This document shows positions 21,905 through 30,912 of a stretch of DNA of 64,000 nt, in pieces. The translations under genes and the position numbers were made by a program. Source of the stretch: CAIWHR01 sp963726775 (lineage in GTDB: Bacteria; Pseudomonadota; Gammaproteobacteria; Burkholderiales; Casimicrobiaceae); assembly GCA_963726775.1 (NCBI GenBank), contig CAVSDL010000009.1, forward strand, positions 310,001-374,000. Reading direction: 5' to 3'. The notes below the pieces were generated by a model. It was not told where the DNA came from, ran no database searches, and worked only from the letters and a program-made list of their open reading frames with translations. Within the stretch, counting starts at the first letter, position 1. The number at the start of each line of letters is the position of its first letter.

Positions 21905-22201
21905 ATGCAAATTGTGCGCTGGGTCGTAGGCGCCACGTTGTTCCTGGCGCTCCTGTTTCTGTCGCTGCAGAACTCCGAGCTGGTGACGCTGAAGTTCTAC
22001 ACTTGGTGGAGCTGGCAGGCCCCGCTCATATTCGTCGTGCTGATCGCCTTTGCGACCGGTGTCGCGGCGGGCCTCCTGGCGGGAGCGATGCGGTCCTCCA
22101 GGCTCAAGCGGCAATTGAACCGCCTGCGGCGCGACCAGCGCCCGCGCGATACCCTGCCGGTGGTCGAAGCGAAGGGCGACCGTCCGGTCGGCGGCGCCTG
22201 A
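21905..22201 (+). CDS. lapA: LapA-domain inner-membrane protein (lipopolysaccharide assembly protein A)
   Basis: A 98-residue protein with two transmembrane helices (about residues 6-20 and 38-62) separated by the LapA-type segment SLQNSELVTLKFY, and a basic C-terminal tail. LapA works with LapB to balance LPS and phospholipid synthesis through LpxC proteolysis in E. coli. Position directly upstream of lapB supports the assignment. Confidence 0.88.
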   Translation: MQIVRWVVGATLFLALLFLSLQNSELVTLKFYTWWSWQAPLIFVVLIAFATGVAAGLLAGAMRSSRLKRQLNRLRRDQRPRDTLPVVEAKGDRPVGGA

Positions 22202-22268
22202 AGCCCCGCGTCCCCGATCGCCGATCCCAAGCCCAACGCTGTTCCGACGACGACGCGCCCGCGCAACC

Positions 22269-23447
22269 ATGGAGTTCGAGCTGTGGTGGCTGCTGCCGAT
22301 TCCGGCGGTTTTTTTCGCGCTGGGGTGGATTGCAGCGCGCATCGACATCAAGCACCTGTTGCGCGAATCGCGCGCGCTGCCCCTGTCGTATTTTCGGGGG
22401 CTCAATTTCCTCCTCAACGAGCAGCCCGACAAGGCCATCGAATCATTCATCGAGGTGGTCAAGGTCGATCCGCAGACCATCGATCTCCACTTTGCGCTGG
22501 GCAGTCTTTTCCGGAGGCAGGGCGAGATCGACCGTGCGATCCGCATGCACCAGAATCTGCTCGATCGACCCGATCTGCCCGCCGACAAGAGGCAGGCGGC
22601 GATTTTCGAGCTGGCGCAGGATTTTCATCGCGCGGGGTTGCTCGACCGTGCCGAGGAGCTCTTCACCAAGCTGGAAGGCTCGGGATTCGAGCACCCGTCG
22701 CTCGGCTTTCTGCTTTCGATCTACGAGCAGGAGAAGGACTGGCCGAAGGCGATCACCGTCACGCGGCGCATGGAAGCGCTCGCCAAGCAGCCCTATTTCA
22801 AGGAGATCGCCCACTACAGCTGCGAGCTCGCGCAGGTGGCCCTCGTCAATTCGGACTATGCCGGCGCGCGCCGGCACGCCGACCAGGCGCTCGGCGAATA
22901 CCGGGCCTGCGCCCGTGCCACGATGCTGCTGGGCGATATCGAGGTGCAGCGGGACGACCTCCGCGGCGCGATCGCCGCATGGCAGCGGATCGAGTCGCAG
23001 AATCCCTCTTTCCTGTCGCTGGTCGCCGAGCGCCTCGCCGACGCCTACCGGAAGACGGGGACCGCGACGCACGGCTTGCGCGTCCTGCGCGCCTACCAGC
23101 AGCAGTATCCGTCGCTCGACCTGCTCAACACCGTGTTCTCGCTGACGCTATCGAACGAGGGCCCGGCGGCCGCGGGTGAGCTGATCAAGGACGAGCTCGC
23201 CCGCAACCCGACGCTGCTGGGACTCGACCGGCTGCTCGAGGCGCAACTGCTGTCGGAGCCTGCGGAGCGCCGGCATGACCTCGAACTCGTCAAGCAGTTG
23301 GTCGGTCAGCATATCAAGCGTCTCGGGATGTACAAATGCGACCATTGCGGGTTCCGCGCCAAGCAGTATTACTGGCGCTGCCCCGGGTGCGGCAAGTGGG
23401 AGACGTATTCACCCCGGCGGACAGAGACACCCGACGGCTATGCGTGA
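22269..23447 (+). CDS. lapB: Lipopolysaccharide assembly protein B (TPR, rubredoxin-type zinc ribbon)
   Basis: A 392-residue inner-membrane-anchored adaptor. An N-terminal helix (about residues 4-20) is followed by tetratricopeptide repeats from about residue 45 to 340 (QPDKAIESFIEVVKVDP, LHFALGSLFRRQGEIDRAI). It ends in a rubredoxin-like metal site with C357, C360, C371 and C374. LapB (YciM) links LPS synthesis to FtsH-dependent LpxC degradation. lapA is 67 bases upstream. Length and architecture match E. coli LapB (389). Confidence 0.95.
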   Translation: MEFELWWLLPIPAVFFALGWIAARIDIKHLLRESRALPLSYFRGLNFLLNEQPDKAIESFIEVVKVDPQTIDLHFALGSLFRRQGEIDRAIRMHQNLLDRPDLPADKRQAAIFELAQDFHRAGLLDRAEELFTKLEGSGFEHPSLGFLLSIYEQEKDWPKAITVTRRMEALAKQPYFKEIAHYSCELAQVALVNSDYAGARRHADQALGEYRACARATMLLGDIEVQRDDLRGAIAAWQRIESQNPSFLSLVAERLADAYRKTGTATHGLRVLRAYQQQYPSLDLLNTVFSLTLSNEGPAAAGELIKDELARNPTLLGLDRLLEAQLLSEPAERRHDLELVKQLVGQHIKRLGMYKCDHCGFRAKQYYWRCPGCGKWETYSPRRTETPDGYA

Positions 23448-23486
23448 AAAATCCGGTGACAGCGCCTGCCTGAGGAGGGTTCGCAC

Positions 23487-24209
23487 GTGAGTACCGCCGA
23501 TCCGCGCGTCATCGTCGCGCTCGATTTCGCCGATCCGATGCGCGCGCTGGCGCTTGCCGACAGGCTCGATCCGGCGGCCTGCGCGCTCAAGGTTGGCAAG
23601 GAATTGTTTGTCGCTGCCGGTCCCGAACCGATGCGCTGGATGATCGAACGCGGATTTCGCGTCTTCCTGGACCTCAAGTTCCACGACATTCCGAATACGG
23701 TAGCGCGAGCCTGCGCGGCGGCGACGCGCCTCGGCGTCTGGATGCTCAATGTGCACGCAGCCGGCGGCCGCGCGATGCTCGAAGCGGCGCGCGACGCCGT
23801 TGCGAATGCCGCGGCGGAGCAAGGCAGGGCGCGGCCGGTGCTGATTGCCGTCACCGTGCTCACGAGCCTTGCCGATGCCGACCTGCGCGACATCGGTGTT
23901 GCCGGCACGGCCCTTGCGCAGGCGACGAGGCTCGCGAAACTCACCGCGGCTTGCGGGCTCGACGGCGTTGTCTGCTCGGCGGTCGAGGCGGCGGCGCTGC
24001 GTGCCGCGCTCGGACCTCGATTCAGGCTGGTGACACCCGGCATTCGCCCTGCGGGCAGCGCCAGGGACGACCAGTCGCGGATCATCACGCCCGCGGCAGC
24101 GATCGTGAACGGGGCCGACTACCTGGTCATCGGGCGACCGATCACCGGGGCGGACGACCCCGTCGCGGCGCTTGCCGCCATCAACGCATCGCTGAGGAAT
24201 CCCGCGTGA
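23487..24209 (+). CDS. pyrF: Orotidine 5'-phosphate decarboxylase (type 1)
   Basis: Last step of UMP synthesis. Product of 240 residues with the substrate site VALDFADP, the catalytic Lys-Asp pattern in FLDLKFHDIPNTV, and the phosphate-binding end motif DYLVIGRPIT. This is the E. coli-like type 1 enzyme; core Burkholderiales commonly carry the mycobacterial-like type 2, so it is a mild taxonomic hint. The stop overlaps the GTG of ugd. Confidence 0.96.
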   Translation: MSTADPRVIVALDFADPMRALALADRLDPAACALKVGKELFVAAGPEPMRWMIERGFRVFLDLKFHDIPNTVARACAAATRLGVWMLNVHAAGGRAMLEAARDAVANAAAEQGRARPVLIAVTVLTSLADADLRDIGVAGTALAQATRLAKLTAACGLDGVVCSAVEAAALRAALGPRFRLVTPGIRPAGSARDDQSRIITPAAAIVNGADYLVIGRPITGADDPVAALAAINASLRNPA

Positions 24210-25528
24210 AGATCACGCTGATCGGCGCGGGCTACGTCGGTCTCGTCAGCGGCGCCTGCCTTGCCGAGGTCGGCAATGACGTCCTCTGCGTCGACGTCGA
24301 CGCCGGCAAGATCGACGTTCTGAGACGCGGCGGCGTGCCGATCCACGAGCCCGGACTCGAGACGATGATCAAGAGCAATGTCGATGCCGGGCGGCTGCGG
24401 TTCACCACCGATATGGACGCTGCGGTGGCCCACGGGACGCTGCAATTCATAGCGGTCGGCACCCCTCCCGAGGAAGACGGTTCCGCCGATATGCAGTACG
24501 TGCTGGCCGCGGCGTGCAGCATCGGCCGGCGGATGACGGACTTCAAGATCGTCGTCGACAAATCCACGGTGCCCGTCGGCACGGCGGATCGCGTTCGCGC
24601 CGCGATCACGGACGAGTTGGCGGCGCGCGGCGCCGCATTGCCGTTTGCGGTCGTGTCGAATCCCGAATTCCTGAAGGAGGGTGCCGCGGTCGAGGATTTC
24701 ATGAAACCCGACCGGGTCGTGATCGGCGCCGACGACGAACGCGCGATCGCTGCGATGCGTGCGGTTTACGCCCCGTTCATGCGCAATCACGATCGGCTGT
24801 TCGTGATGGATGCGCGCTCCGCCGAACTCACCAAGTACGCCGCCAACGCGATGCTGGCGACACGCATTTCGTTCATGAACGAACTCGCCAATCTTGCCGA
24901 CGACCTCGGTGCGGACATCGAGCACGTGCGGCAGGGCATCGGTTCCGATCCGCGGATCGGCTACCATTTTCTTTACCCCGGCGTCGGCTACGGTGGAAGC
25001 TGTTTCCCGAAGGACGTGAAGGCGCTCCAGCACACCGCGACGCAACACGGCCGCCCGCTCAGGATCCTCGAAGCGGTCGAGGCCGCCAACGAAATCCAGA
25101 AGGTGCGCCTGGTCGAGAAGATCGTCGCGCGCCTGGGCGATGACCTCGGCGGCAGGACGCTGGCCTTGTGGGGTCTCGCGTTCAAGCCCAACACCGACGA
25201 CATGCGCGAGGCCCCATCGCGCGCCATCGTCACTGCGCTGACGGCACGGGGAGCGAAGATCGTTGCCTATGATCCGGTGGCGATGCCCGCAGCGAGGCAG
25301 GTGTTCGGCGATGCGCGCGCGCTGAGCTACGCAACCTCACCGATGGCCGCGGTTCGGGACGCCGATGCGCTGATCGTCGCCACGGAGTGGAAGGAGTTTC
25401 GCAGCCCCGATTTCGAAGCCATCCGCGACGCGCTGGCGCAGCCGCTCGTATTCGATGGGCGCAACCTTTACGATCCGGTGCGCGTGCGCGCCGCGGGTCT
25501 CGAGTATTTTGGAATCGGACGCCGCTGA
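24206..25528 (+). CDS. ugd: UDP-glucose 6-dehydrogenase
   Basis: Oxidises UDP-glucose to UDP-glucuronate for capsule, LPS or other polysaccharides. The 440 residues begin at a GTG overlapping the pyrF stop. NAD-binding GAGYVGLVSGACLAEVG is at residues 6-22. The catalytic cysteine is in GYGGSCFPKD, and the central dimerisation lysine region in TKYAANAMLA. Neighbouring hldA suggests a role in LPS core or surface sugar supply. Confidence 0.96.
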   Translation: MKITLIGAGYVGLVSGACLAEVGNDVLCVDVDAGKIDVLRRGGVPIHEPGLETMIKSNVDAGRLRFTTDMDAAVAHGTLQFIAVGTPPEEDGSADMQYVLAAACSIGRRMTDFKIVVDKSTVPVGTADRVRAAITDELAARGAALPFAVVSNPEFLKEGAAVEDFMKPDRVVIGADDERAIAAMRAVYAPFMRNHDRLFVMDARSAELTKYAANAMLATRISFMNELANLADDLGADIEHVRQGIGSDPRIGYHFLYPGVGYGGSCFPKDVKALQHTATQHGRPLRILEAVEAANEIQKVRLVEKIVARLGDDLGGRTLALWGLAFKPNTDDMREAPSRAIVTALTARGAKIVAYDPVAMPAARQVFGDARALSYATSPMAAVRDADALIVATEWKEFRSPDFEAIRDALAQPLVFDGRNLYDPVRVRAAGLEYFGIGRR

Positions 25529-26499
25529 TGGCGACCTCATTGCCTGGCCAGGCGCCCGACCGGCCGACGAAGTTTGCGGTGTACCGCGACCGTGTCGCGC
25601 GCACGCGGGTGCTCATCGTCGGCGACGTGATGCTCGACCGGTACTGGTTCGGCGACGTCGAGCGCATTTCGCCCGAAGCGCCGGTTCCCATCGTCCGGGT
25701 CCTGCGCAGCGAGGAGCGCCCCGGCGGCGCCGCCAACGTCGCGCGCAATGCCGCGGCGCTGGGCGCGCAGGTGACGCTGCTTTCCGTCACGGGGGCCGAC
25801 GAGGCCGGCGGCGCGCTGGAACGCCTGCTGGCCGCCGATCAGGTGCGCACGTCGTTCCATCGCGACCCGACGCTGTCGACGACGGTGAAGTTGCGTGTGA
25901 TCGGCCGGCAGCAGCAGCTGCTGCGGATCGATTTCGAGACGGCGCCGTCGCACGAAGTGCTGGCCGGCAAGCTCGTCGAGTACGAGCGCCTCCTGGCGGA
26001 GACCGACGTGGTCGTCCTCTCCGATTACGGCAAAGGCGGGCTCGCGCACATCGCCACGATGATCGAGAGCGCGCGCGCCGCCGGCAAGCGGGTGCTGGTC
26101 GATCCCAAGGGCGAGGATTGGACGAAGTACCGCGGCGCCACGCTGCTCACGCCGAATCGCAGCGAGTTTCGCGAGGTCGCGGGCCGCTGGCGCGACGAAT
26201 ACGACATGGCGGTCAAGGCGCAGACGCTGCGCGCCGACCTCGATCTCGAGGCGCTTCTGGTCACGCGGTCGGAGGAGGGGATGAGTCTCTATACCGCGCA
26301 GGGCGCCGACCACATCCCCGCGCAGACGCGCGAGGTTTTCGATGTCTCGGGCGCCGGCGACACGGTGATCGCCATTCTTGGCGTGCTGATGGGGGCCGGC
26401 GCCGTGATTTCCGACGCCGTGCGCATCGCCAACCAGGCGGCCGGCGTCGTGGTTGGGAAGCTCGGCACGGCGGTCGTCACCCCGGACGAGCTGGCTTGA
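25528..26499 (+). CDS. hldA: D-glycero-beta-D-manno-heptose-7-phosphate kinase (HldA-type, single domain)
   Basis: PfkB-family sugar kinase making ADP-heptose precursors for LPS core. Product of 323 residues: VGDVMLDRYWFGDVERISPE near residue 30, RPGGAANVARNAAALGA, and the catalytic GAGDTV. It corresponds only to the N-terminal half of E. coli HldE; the adenylyltransferase half must be a separate gene (hldC) outside the window, the normal betaproteobacterial arrangement. Its ATG overlaps the ugd stop by one base (TGATG). Confidence 0.93.
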   Translation: MATSLPGQAPDRPTKFAVYRDRVARTRVLIVGDVMLDRYWFGDVERISPEAPVPIVRVLRSEERPGGAANVARNAAALGAQVTLLSVTGADEAGGALERLLAADQVRTSFHRDPTLSTTVKLRVIGRQQQLLRIDFETAPSHEVLAGKLVEYERLLAETDVVVLSDYGKGGLAHIATMIESARAAGKRVLVDPKGEDWTKYRGATLLTPNRSEFREVAGRWRDEYDMAVKAQTLRADLDLEALLVTRSEEGMSLYTAQGADHIPAQTREVFDVSGAGDTVIAILGVLMGAGAVISDAVRIANQAAGVVVGKLGTAVVTPDELA

Positions 26500-26589
26500 C
26501 CAGGTGCCGCCCCGAACGCCGGGCATGGCGCGCGTGGTGAGACGCGCGGCCGGACGCGGCAGACGCGCAGCGCGCGCCCTTCGATCCCC

Positions 26590-27945
26590 ATGAAGTCGGC
26601 CAGGACCGTCCACAGCTGCACCGAATGCGGCGGCCAGGCCGCGAAGTGGCAGGGCCAGTGCCCGCATTGCGGAGCGTGGAATACGCTGGTCGAGACCGTC
26701 GCGGCCCCCGTGCCGACGCGGTTCCAGACCGTCGCGGGCAAGGCGAGCACCGTTCGGCCACTGGCCAGCGTCGAAGCCAGGCACAGCCCCCGCTTCGCGA
26801 CCGGCGTCGAGGAGTTCGACCGCGTGCTGGGCGGCGGACTCGTGCCCGGAGGCGTAATTCTGCTGGGCGGCGACCCGGGCATCGGGAAGTCGACGCTGCT
26901 GCTGCAGGCGATGGCTGCGATCGGTGCCGCCAAGAAGGCGCTTTACGTCACCGGTGAAGAATCCGTCGAGCAGGTCGCGTTGCGCGCGCAGCGGCTGGGG
27001 CTCGTCAATGCGCCCGTTTCGCTGCTGGCCGAAGTGCAGCTCGAAGCGATCATCGCGACGATCGGGGCCGAGCATCCCGAGGTGGTGGTCATCGACTCGA
27101 TCCAGACCGCCTACACGGAAGCGCTGACCTCCGCGCCGGGCAGCGTCGCGCAGGTCCGCGAATGCGCGGCGCAACTCACGAGGCTCGCGAAGCAGCGTGG
27201 AATCGTCGTCATCTTCGTCGGGCACGTGACGAAGGAAGGCGCGATTGCCGGCCCGCGCGTGCTGGAGCACATCGTCGATACCGTTCTCTATTTCGAAGGC
27301 GACACGCATTCGAGCTTCCGGCTCGTCCGCGCCATCAAGAACCGCTACGGCGCCGCCAATGAACTCGGCGTATTCGCGATGACCGAACGCGGATTGAAAG
27401 GAGTTTCCAACCCGTCGGCGCTTTTCCTCTCGCAGCACACGGAGCCGGTCCCGGGCTCGGCCATCGTTGCCACGCTGGAAGGTTCGCGGCCTCTATTGGT
27501 CGAGATCCAGGCGCTGGTCGACCCGGTTCAGGGGGGAATGCCGCGGCGTGTTTCGGTCGGGCTGGATCCCCAGCGGCTCGCGTTGCTGCTCGCCGTACTG
27601 CATCGGCATGGCGGCGTCGAAACGGGCGGCTACGACGTCTTCGTCAATGCGGTCGGCGGAGTGCGGATCAACGAACCTGCTGCCGACCTTGCGATCCTGT
27701 TGGCGGTGCACTCGTCGATCACGGGCCGCCCGCTGCCGGCCAAGACGCTGGTATTCGGCGAAGTCGGCCTCGCCGGCGAAATCAGGCCGGTGCAGCGCGG
27801 CCAGGATCGGATCAAGGAAGCCGCCAAGCTCGGGTTCAAACACTTCCTCATCCCACGTCTCAACAAGCCAAAGCAATCAATTGATAATATTACGATTAAT
27901 CCTGTAGACCGCGTGGACGAGGCGCTGCGCCTCCTGCGCGAATGA
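26590..27945 (+). CDS. radA: DNA repair protein RadA
   Basis: RecA-related helicase promoting branch migration in recombination. The 451 residues show an N-terminal zinc finger (C10, C13, C24, C27), Walker A GGDPGIGKS at 93-101, Walker B VVVIDSIQT, the RadA-specific motif as KNRYGAANELG (usually KNRFG), and a C-terminal Lon-protease-like domain (about 290-451, including GGVRINEPAADLA). Start at the first in-frame ATG directly before the zinc finger. It is convergent with the OGT-like gene. Confidence 0.97.
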   Translation: MKSARTVHSCTECGGQAAKWQGQCPHCGAWNTLVETVAAPVPTRFQTVAGKASTVRPLASVEARHSPRFATGVEEFDRVLGGGLVPGGVILLGGDPGIGKSTLLLQAMAAIGAAKKALYVTGEESVEQVALRAQRLGLVNAPVSLLAEVQLEAIIATIGAEHPEVVVIDSIQTAYTEALTSAPGSVAQVRECAAQLTRLAKQRGIVVIFVGHVTKEGAIAGPRVLEHIVDTVLYFEGDTHSSFRLVRAIKNRYGAANELGVFAMTERGLKGVSNPSALFLSQHTEPVPGSAIVATLEGSRPLLVEIQALVDPVQGGMPRRVSVGLDPQRLALLLAVLHRHGGVETGGYDVFVNAVGGVRINEPAADLAILLAVHSSITGRPLPAKTLVFGEVGLAGEIRPVQRGQDRIKEAAKLGFKHFLIPRLNKPKQSIDNITINPVDRVDEALRLLRE

Positions 27946-27971
27946 CGCGGCGCTGACGCTGCCGCCGCCCG

Positions 27972-30059
27972 TTACGCCGGGATCGATTCGGGGGCTATTG
28001 AAATCGGCGCGCGCCGGCCGGCGTGGAACTGATCGACCATCGTCAGATAGGCGGCTTCCAGCGCCCGCGTGAACTGAGGTGCGTCGAATAGCGGGCTTGC
28101 GCGTCCCGGCCCGTCCAAACGCGCGCGCAGTGCAGCAAGTCGCGCGGGATCGCGGGCAAGCGCTATCGCGTCGGCGACATAGCGGCCGACGCTTTCGGCG
28201 GCGAGTTCGGGCAGTCCGACGGCGCGGAGCAGGCTGGCCGCGACGCGTCCGGCAAAGGTTTCCCCGCGCCAGGTCAGCACCGGGCATCCGGCCCACAGCG
28301 CGTCGCTTGCCGTCGTATGCGCGTTGTAGGGCCAGGTGTCGAGGAACAGGTCGGCGCGGCGGTAGAGCGCGAGGTATTCGGCCTGGGCTCGGCGGGTCGC
28401 GAACACGAGCCGCTCGGGCGCGATGCCCCGCGCTGCTGCTTCCCGGCGGAGGTTCGACGCCGCGGGATCCCGGTCCGAGCGCACCATCAGCCACAACACG
28501 CCCTTCGGCACCGCGGCGAGAATGCTCGCCCACGCATCGAGCACGGCCGGATTCACCTTGTAGCTGTTGTTGAAGCAACAGAAAACCACGGCATCCTCCG
28601 CCAGACCGAGTTCGGCGCGCATTGGCGCCGGCGCCATGATTCGCGACCGGTCGTTGCTCTGGTAGCTCCATGGCAATTGAACCAGCGTCTCCGAAAAATC
28701 CGGCGCATCGTCGAACGGGGTCACGACCGGGTCCCCGATCAGGTAGTCGATGAACGGGGTGCCCAGCGTTCCGGGATAGCCCAGCCAGTGCACCTGGAGC
28801 GGGGCAGGGCGTCGCGCGAGCACATGGAGCGAACGTGCGCCTGCGGTGTGGCCCTTGAGGTCGACGAGGATATCGATGCGGTCGGCGCGGATGCGCTCGG
28901 CGAGTGCTTCCGGCGACCTTTCACGGGCGTCGACGAAGCGGTCGAACGCCGCTGCAACCCGGGCGCGCAGCGCGCTGCCGTCGGCCGGGCCCGTCGAATA
29001 GCCGACGATTTCGAGCCGCGACCGATCGTGGGCCTCGAATACGCCAGCGGTCAGCACTGCCGTCGGGTGGTCGTAGAAATCGCCGGATAGATAGCCGACA
29101 CGCAGGCGGCCCCCGCCCGGAACCGGACGTCCCACGGCCGGGCGCGCATACGGAGCCGACCAGGTCATTGCGCATCTCAATTGGTCGGCGCGCGACGACG
29201 GATCGCTGAGAAAGGAGAATGGCGTGAGCAAGGAGTTCCCCGCCGCAACACCGGCGCGGAACCGGGTCTGCAGATCGGCGAGGTCGTGCCAGTCGCAGAG
29301 GCGCTTGCGCAGAAACAGGAGCTGCGCCAATGCCGCGCCGTCGCCCGGCCGCAGCCGCAGGGCGTTCTCATACGCCTTTGCCGCGGCGAGGTCGTCGTCG
29401 AGGTGTTCGACAACGGAGGCAAGTTGAATATGCAGGTCCGCGGCTGCCGGGCTGCGCGCCAGCGCGCCTTCCAGCGTCTTCCGCGCGCCGTCGAATTGGC
29501 CCAATTTCTCCTGCAGTTGGGCCTTGAGACCCGCGGGTGCGACCTCGCCCGGGGCGAGCCCGGCCGCGCGGCTCGCGGCGTCCAATGCCTCGAGTACCCG
29601 GCCCTGTGGTTCGAGCACATGGGCCAGGTTGTACCAGCCGGGCGCGTGGCGCGGATCGACGGCGATTGCCTCCCGTGCCGACCGTTCGGCATCGGCAACG
29701 CGGCCGAGCGCCAGTTCGGACGCGGCGAGATTGGACCAGATCTCCGGGGTTCGCGGCGCGCGCCGGGCCGCCTCCTTCAGCGCGTTGGCGGCTGCCTCGA
29801 AGCGCCCCGTGGCTTCCAGCGCCATGGCCAGATTGGCCCAAGGGTCGGCAGGCGCCGCGTCGATGCCGATCGACCTGCGAATACGCTCGACCGCTCCGGC
29901 ATGGTCGCCCGACTGGTGCAGCACGACGCCCGAAAGATGGAGCGCTGGCGCGTTGTCGGGATCCCGGTCGAGGATCGCGGAATAAATCTGAAAGGCCTCG
30001 CGGAGCTTGCCTTGCTGGTGCAGGCGCAGCGCCTGCGCAAGTTCACTGTTGAGATCCAT
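27972..30059 (-). CDS. TPR protein with O-GlcNAc transferase (GT41) catalytic domain
   Basis: A 695-residue cytoplasmic protein. The first 270 residues are tandem tetratricopeptide repeats (ALRLHQQGKLREAFQIYSAI, PADPWANLAMALEATGRFE). About 310-690 match the SPINDLY/OGT C-terminal domain: RVGYLSGDFYDHPTAVL, DILVDLKGHTAG, PLQVHWLGYPGTLG, VFCCFNNSYKVNP, and the nucleotide-sugar site FLDTWPYNAHTTASDALW. Known members add GlcNAc or other sugars to Ser/Thr or Asn of proteins; bacterial targets include adhesins, flagellins and HMW-type proteins, none visible here. It stands alone, convergent with radA, and is preceded by an AT-rich gap with a possible TATAAT at 30180-30185 (minus). Confidence 0.88.
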   Translation of the reverse strand: MDLNSELAQALRLHQQGKLREAFQIYSAILDRDPDNAPALHLSGVVLHQSGDHAGAVERIRRSIGIDAAPADPWANLAMALEATGRFEAAANALKEAARRAPRTPEIWSNLAASELALGRVADAERSAREAIAVDPRHAPGWYNLAHVLEPQGRVLEALDAASRAAGLAPGEVAPAGLKAQLQEKLGQFDGARKTLEGALARSPAAADLHIQLASVVEHLDDDLAAAKAYENALRLRPGDGAALAQLLFLRKRLCDWHDLADLQTRFRAGVAAGNSLLTPFSFLSDPSSRADQLRCAMTWSAPYARPAVGRPVPGGGRLRVGYLSGDFYDHPTAVLTAGVFEAHDRSRLEIVGYSTGPADGSALRARVAAAFDRFVDARERSPEALAERIRADRIDILVDLKGHTAGARSLHVLARRPAPLQVHWLGYPGTLGTPFIDYLIGDPVVTPFDDAPDFSETLVQLPWSYQSNDRSRIMAPAPMRAELGLAEDAVVFCCFNNSYKVNPAVLDAWASILAAVPKGVLWLMVRSDRDPAASNLRREAAARGIAPERLVFATRRAQAEYLALYRRADLFLDTWPYNAHTTASDALWAGCPVLTWRGETFAGRVAASLLRAVGLPELAAESVGRYVADAIALARDPARLAALRARLDGPGRASPLFDAPQFTRALEAAYLTMVDQFHAGRRAPISIAPESIPA

Positions 30060-30363
30060 CGAAGGCGTTGTACCGCGGGTCGGAAACCCCGTGCGGCCTT
30101 GTGTTCGAGTTCGGTTGCGGAGTGACCTTCAGGGAGATCAAATCGATCGCAAGAAAATACAGTAACCTTTTGATTATGAATTATATGATGGGGTTTGCAA
30201 CATGGATCGAGGATCCTGCGCGATACGGGGAATTGGCAATAATCGCGACGCCCGTCGCCCTGTCCGCAATAATCATAAATGTCGCATAATTGTTATTATG
30301 TAAACTAGTGTCTTCCTGTGGCAAGGCCCGTTGGCCGTTCCCGGATTCGAGCCACCGTCCAGA
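30060..30363. other. AT-rich intergenic region without a recognisable gene
   Basis: About 300 bases between the OGT-like gene and cbiX, markedly more AT-rich than its surroundings from about 30120 to 30310. It contains repeated AATAAT-like runs and, on the minus strand, TATAAT at 30185-30180 that could serve the OGT gene. A 73-codon TTG frame on the plus strand looks like chance. No tRNA or terminator was found. Confidence 0.6.
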
Positions 30364-30792
30364 TCATGCCGGTCCATCAGTACCCGTATCCCTCGGATGC
30401 GCGGCCGCCCGGAGACAAAACGCGGCAATGGCGTCCACGACGCCCTGGTCTTCGCCGGCAGCACCTTCGAGCTCGAACGTTACCGCCGCCAACGCGGCGG
30501 CCGTTTCCGCCACAAGCTTCGGCACGGCGTCGCGCAGGTGTCCGCCACGCCCGAAAAACAGCGGAATGATGCGGATCGTGGTCAGTCCGCGTTGCGCCAG
30601 GCGCTCGGCGGCTGCGCGCAGGTCCGGCTCGAGAAATTCCAGGTAGGCAAGTTCGACCGGCAATCCGGGGGCCGCCTCGCGGACGCCGTCGGCGACGCGC
30701 CGAAACGGGTCTCCCCAGCGCGGATCGCGGGCGCCGTGCGCGAAAAGGATTACGCCGCGATTTGCGGGAATGGAGGGCGGTACGGTGGTCAT
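30364..30792 (-). CDS. cbiX: Short CbiX-type sirohydrochlorin chelatase
   Basis: Inserts metal (here probably iron) into sirohydrochlorin. The product of 142 residues is the short CbiX form that works as a dimer. Histidine ligands are in ILFAHGARDPRW and FFGRGGHLRD. It is divergent from cysI, whose sulfite reductase needs siroheme, so the expected role is siroheme synthesis. Start chosen at MTTVPPSIP because the upstream in-frame extension is not conserved and runs into the promoter region. The uroporphyrinogen methyltransferase (cobA/cysG) expected in such clusters is not present in the window. Confidence 0.85.
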   Translation of the reverse strand: MTTVPPSIPANRGVILFAHGARDPRWGDPFRRVADGVREAAPGLPVELAYLEFLEPDLRAAAERLAQRGLTTIRIIPLFFGRGGHLRDAVPKLVAETAAALAAVTFELEGAAGEDQGVVDAIAAFCLRAAAHPRDTGTDGPA

Positions 30793-30912
30793 CGGATTGG
30801 CTGCGAGGGTGATGATATAGCGTGGTGGCCCTACGTCATGACTCGATATTCTTTCCAATTATAGAAGGGCCTGAGTAACCTCGCAGATCACTTATAAGCC
30901 AGGCAGCCAGGC

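Noticed and set aside
30068..30289. A 73-codon TTG frame in the AT-rich gap
   Set aside because: No ribosome site, no similarity, and a composition explained by the local AT-richness.
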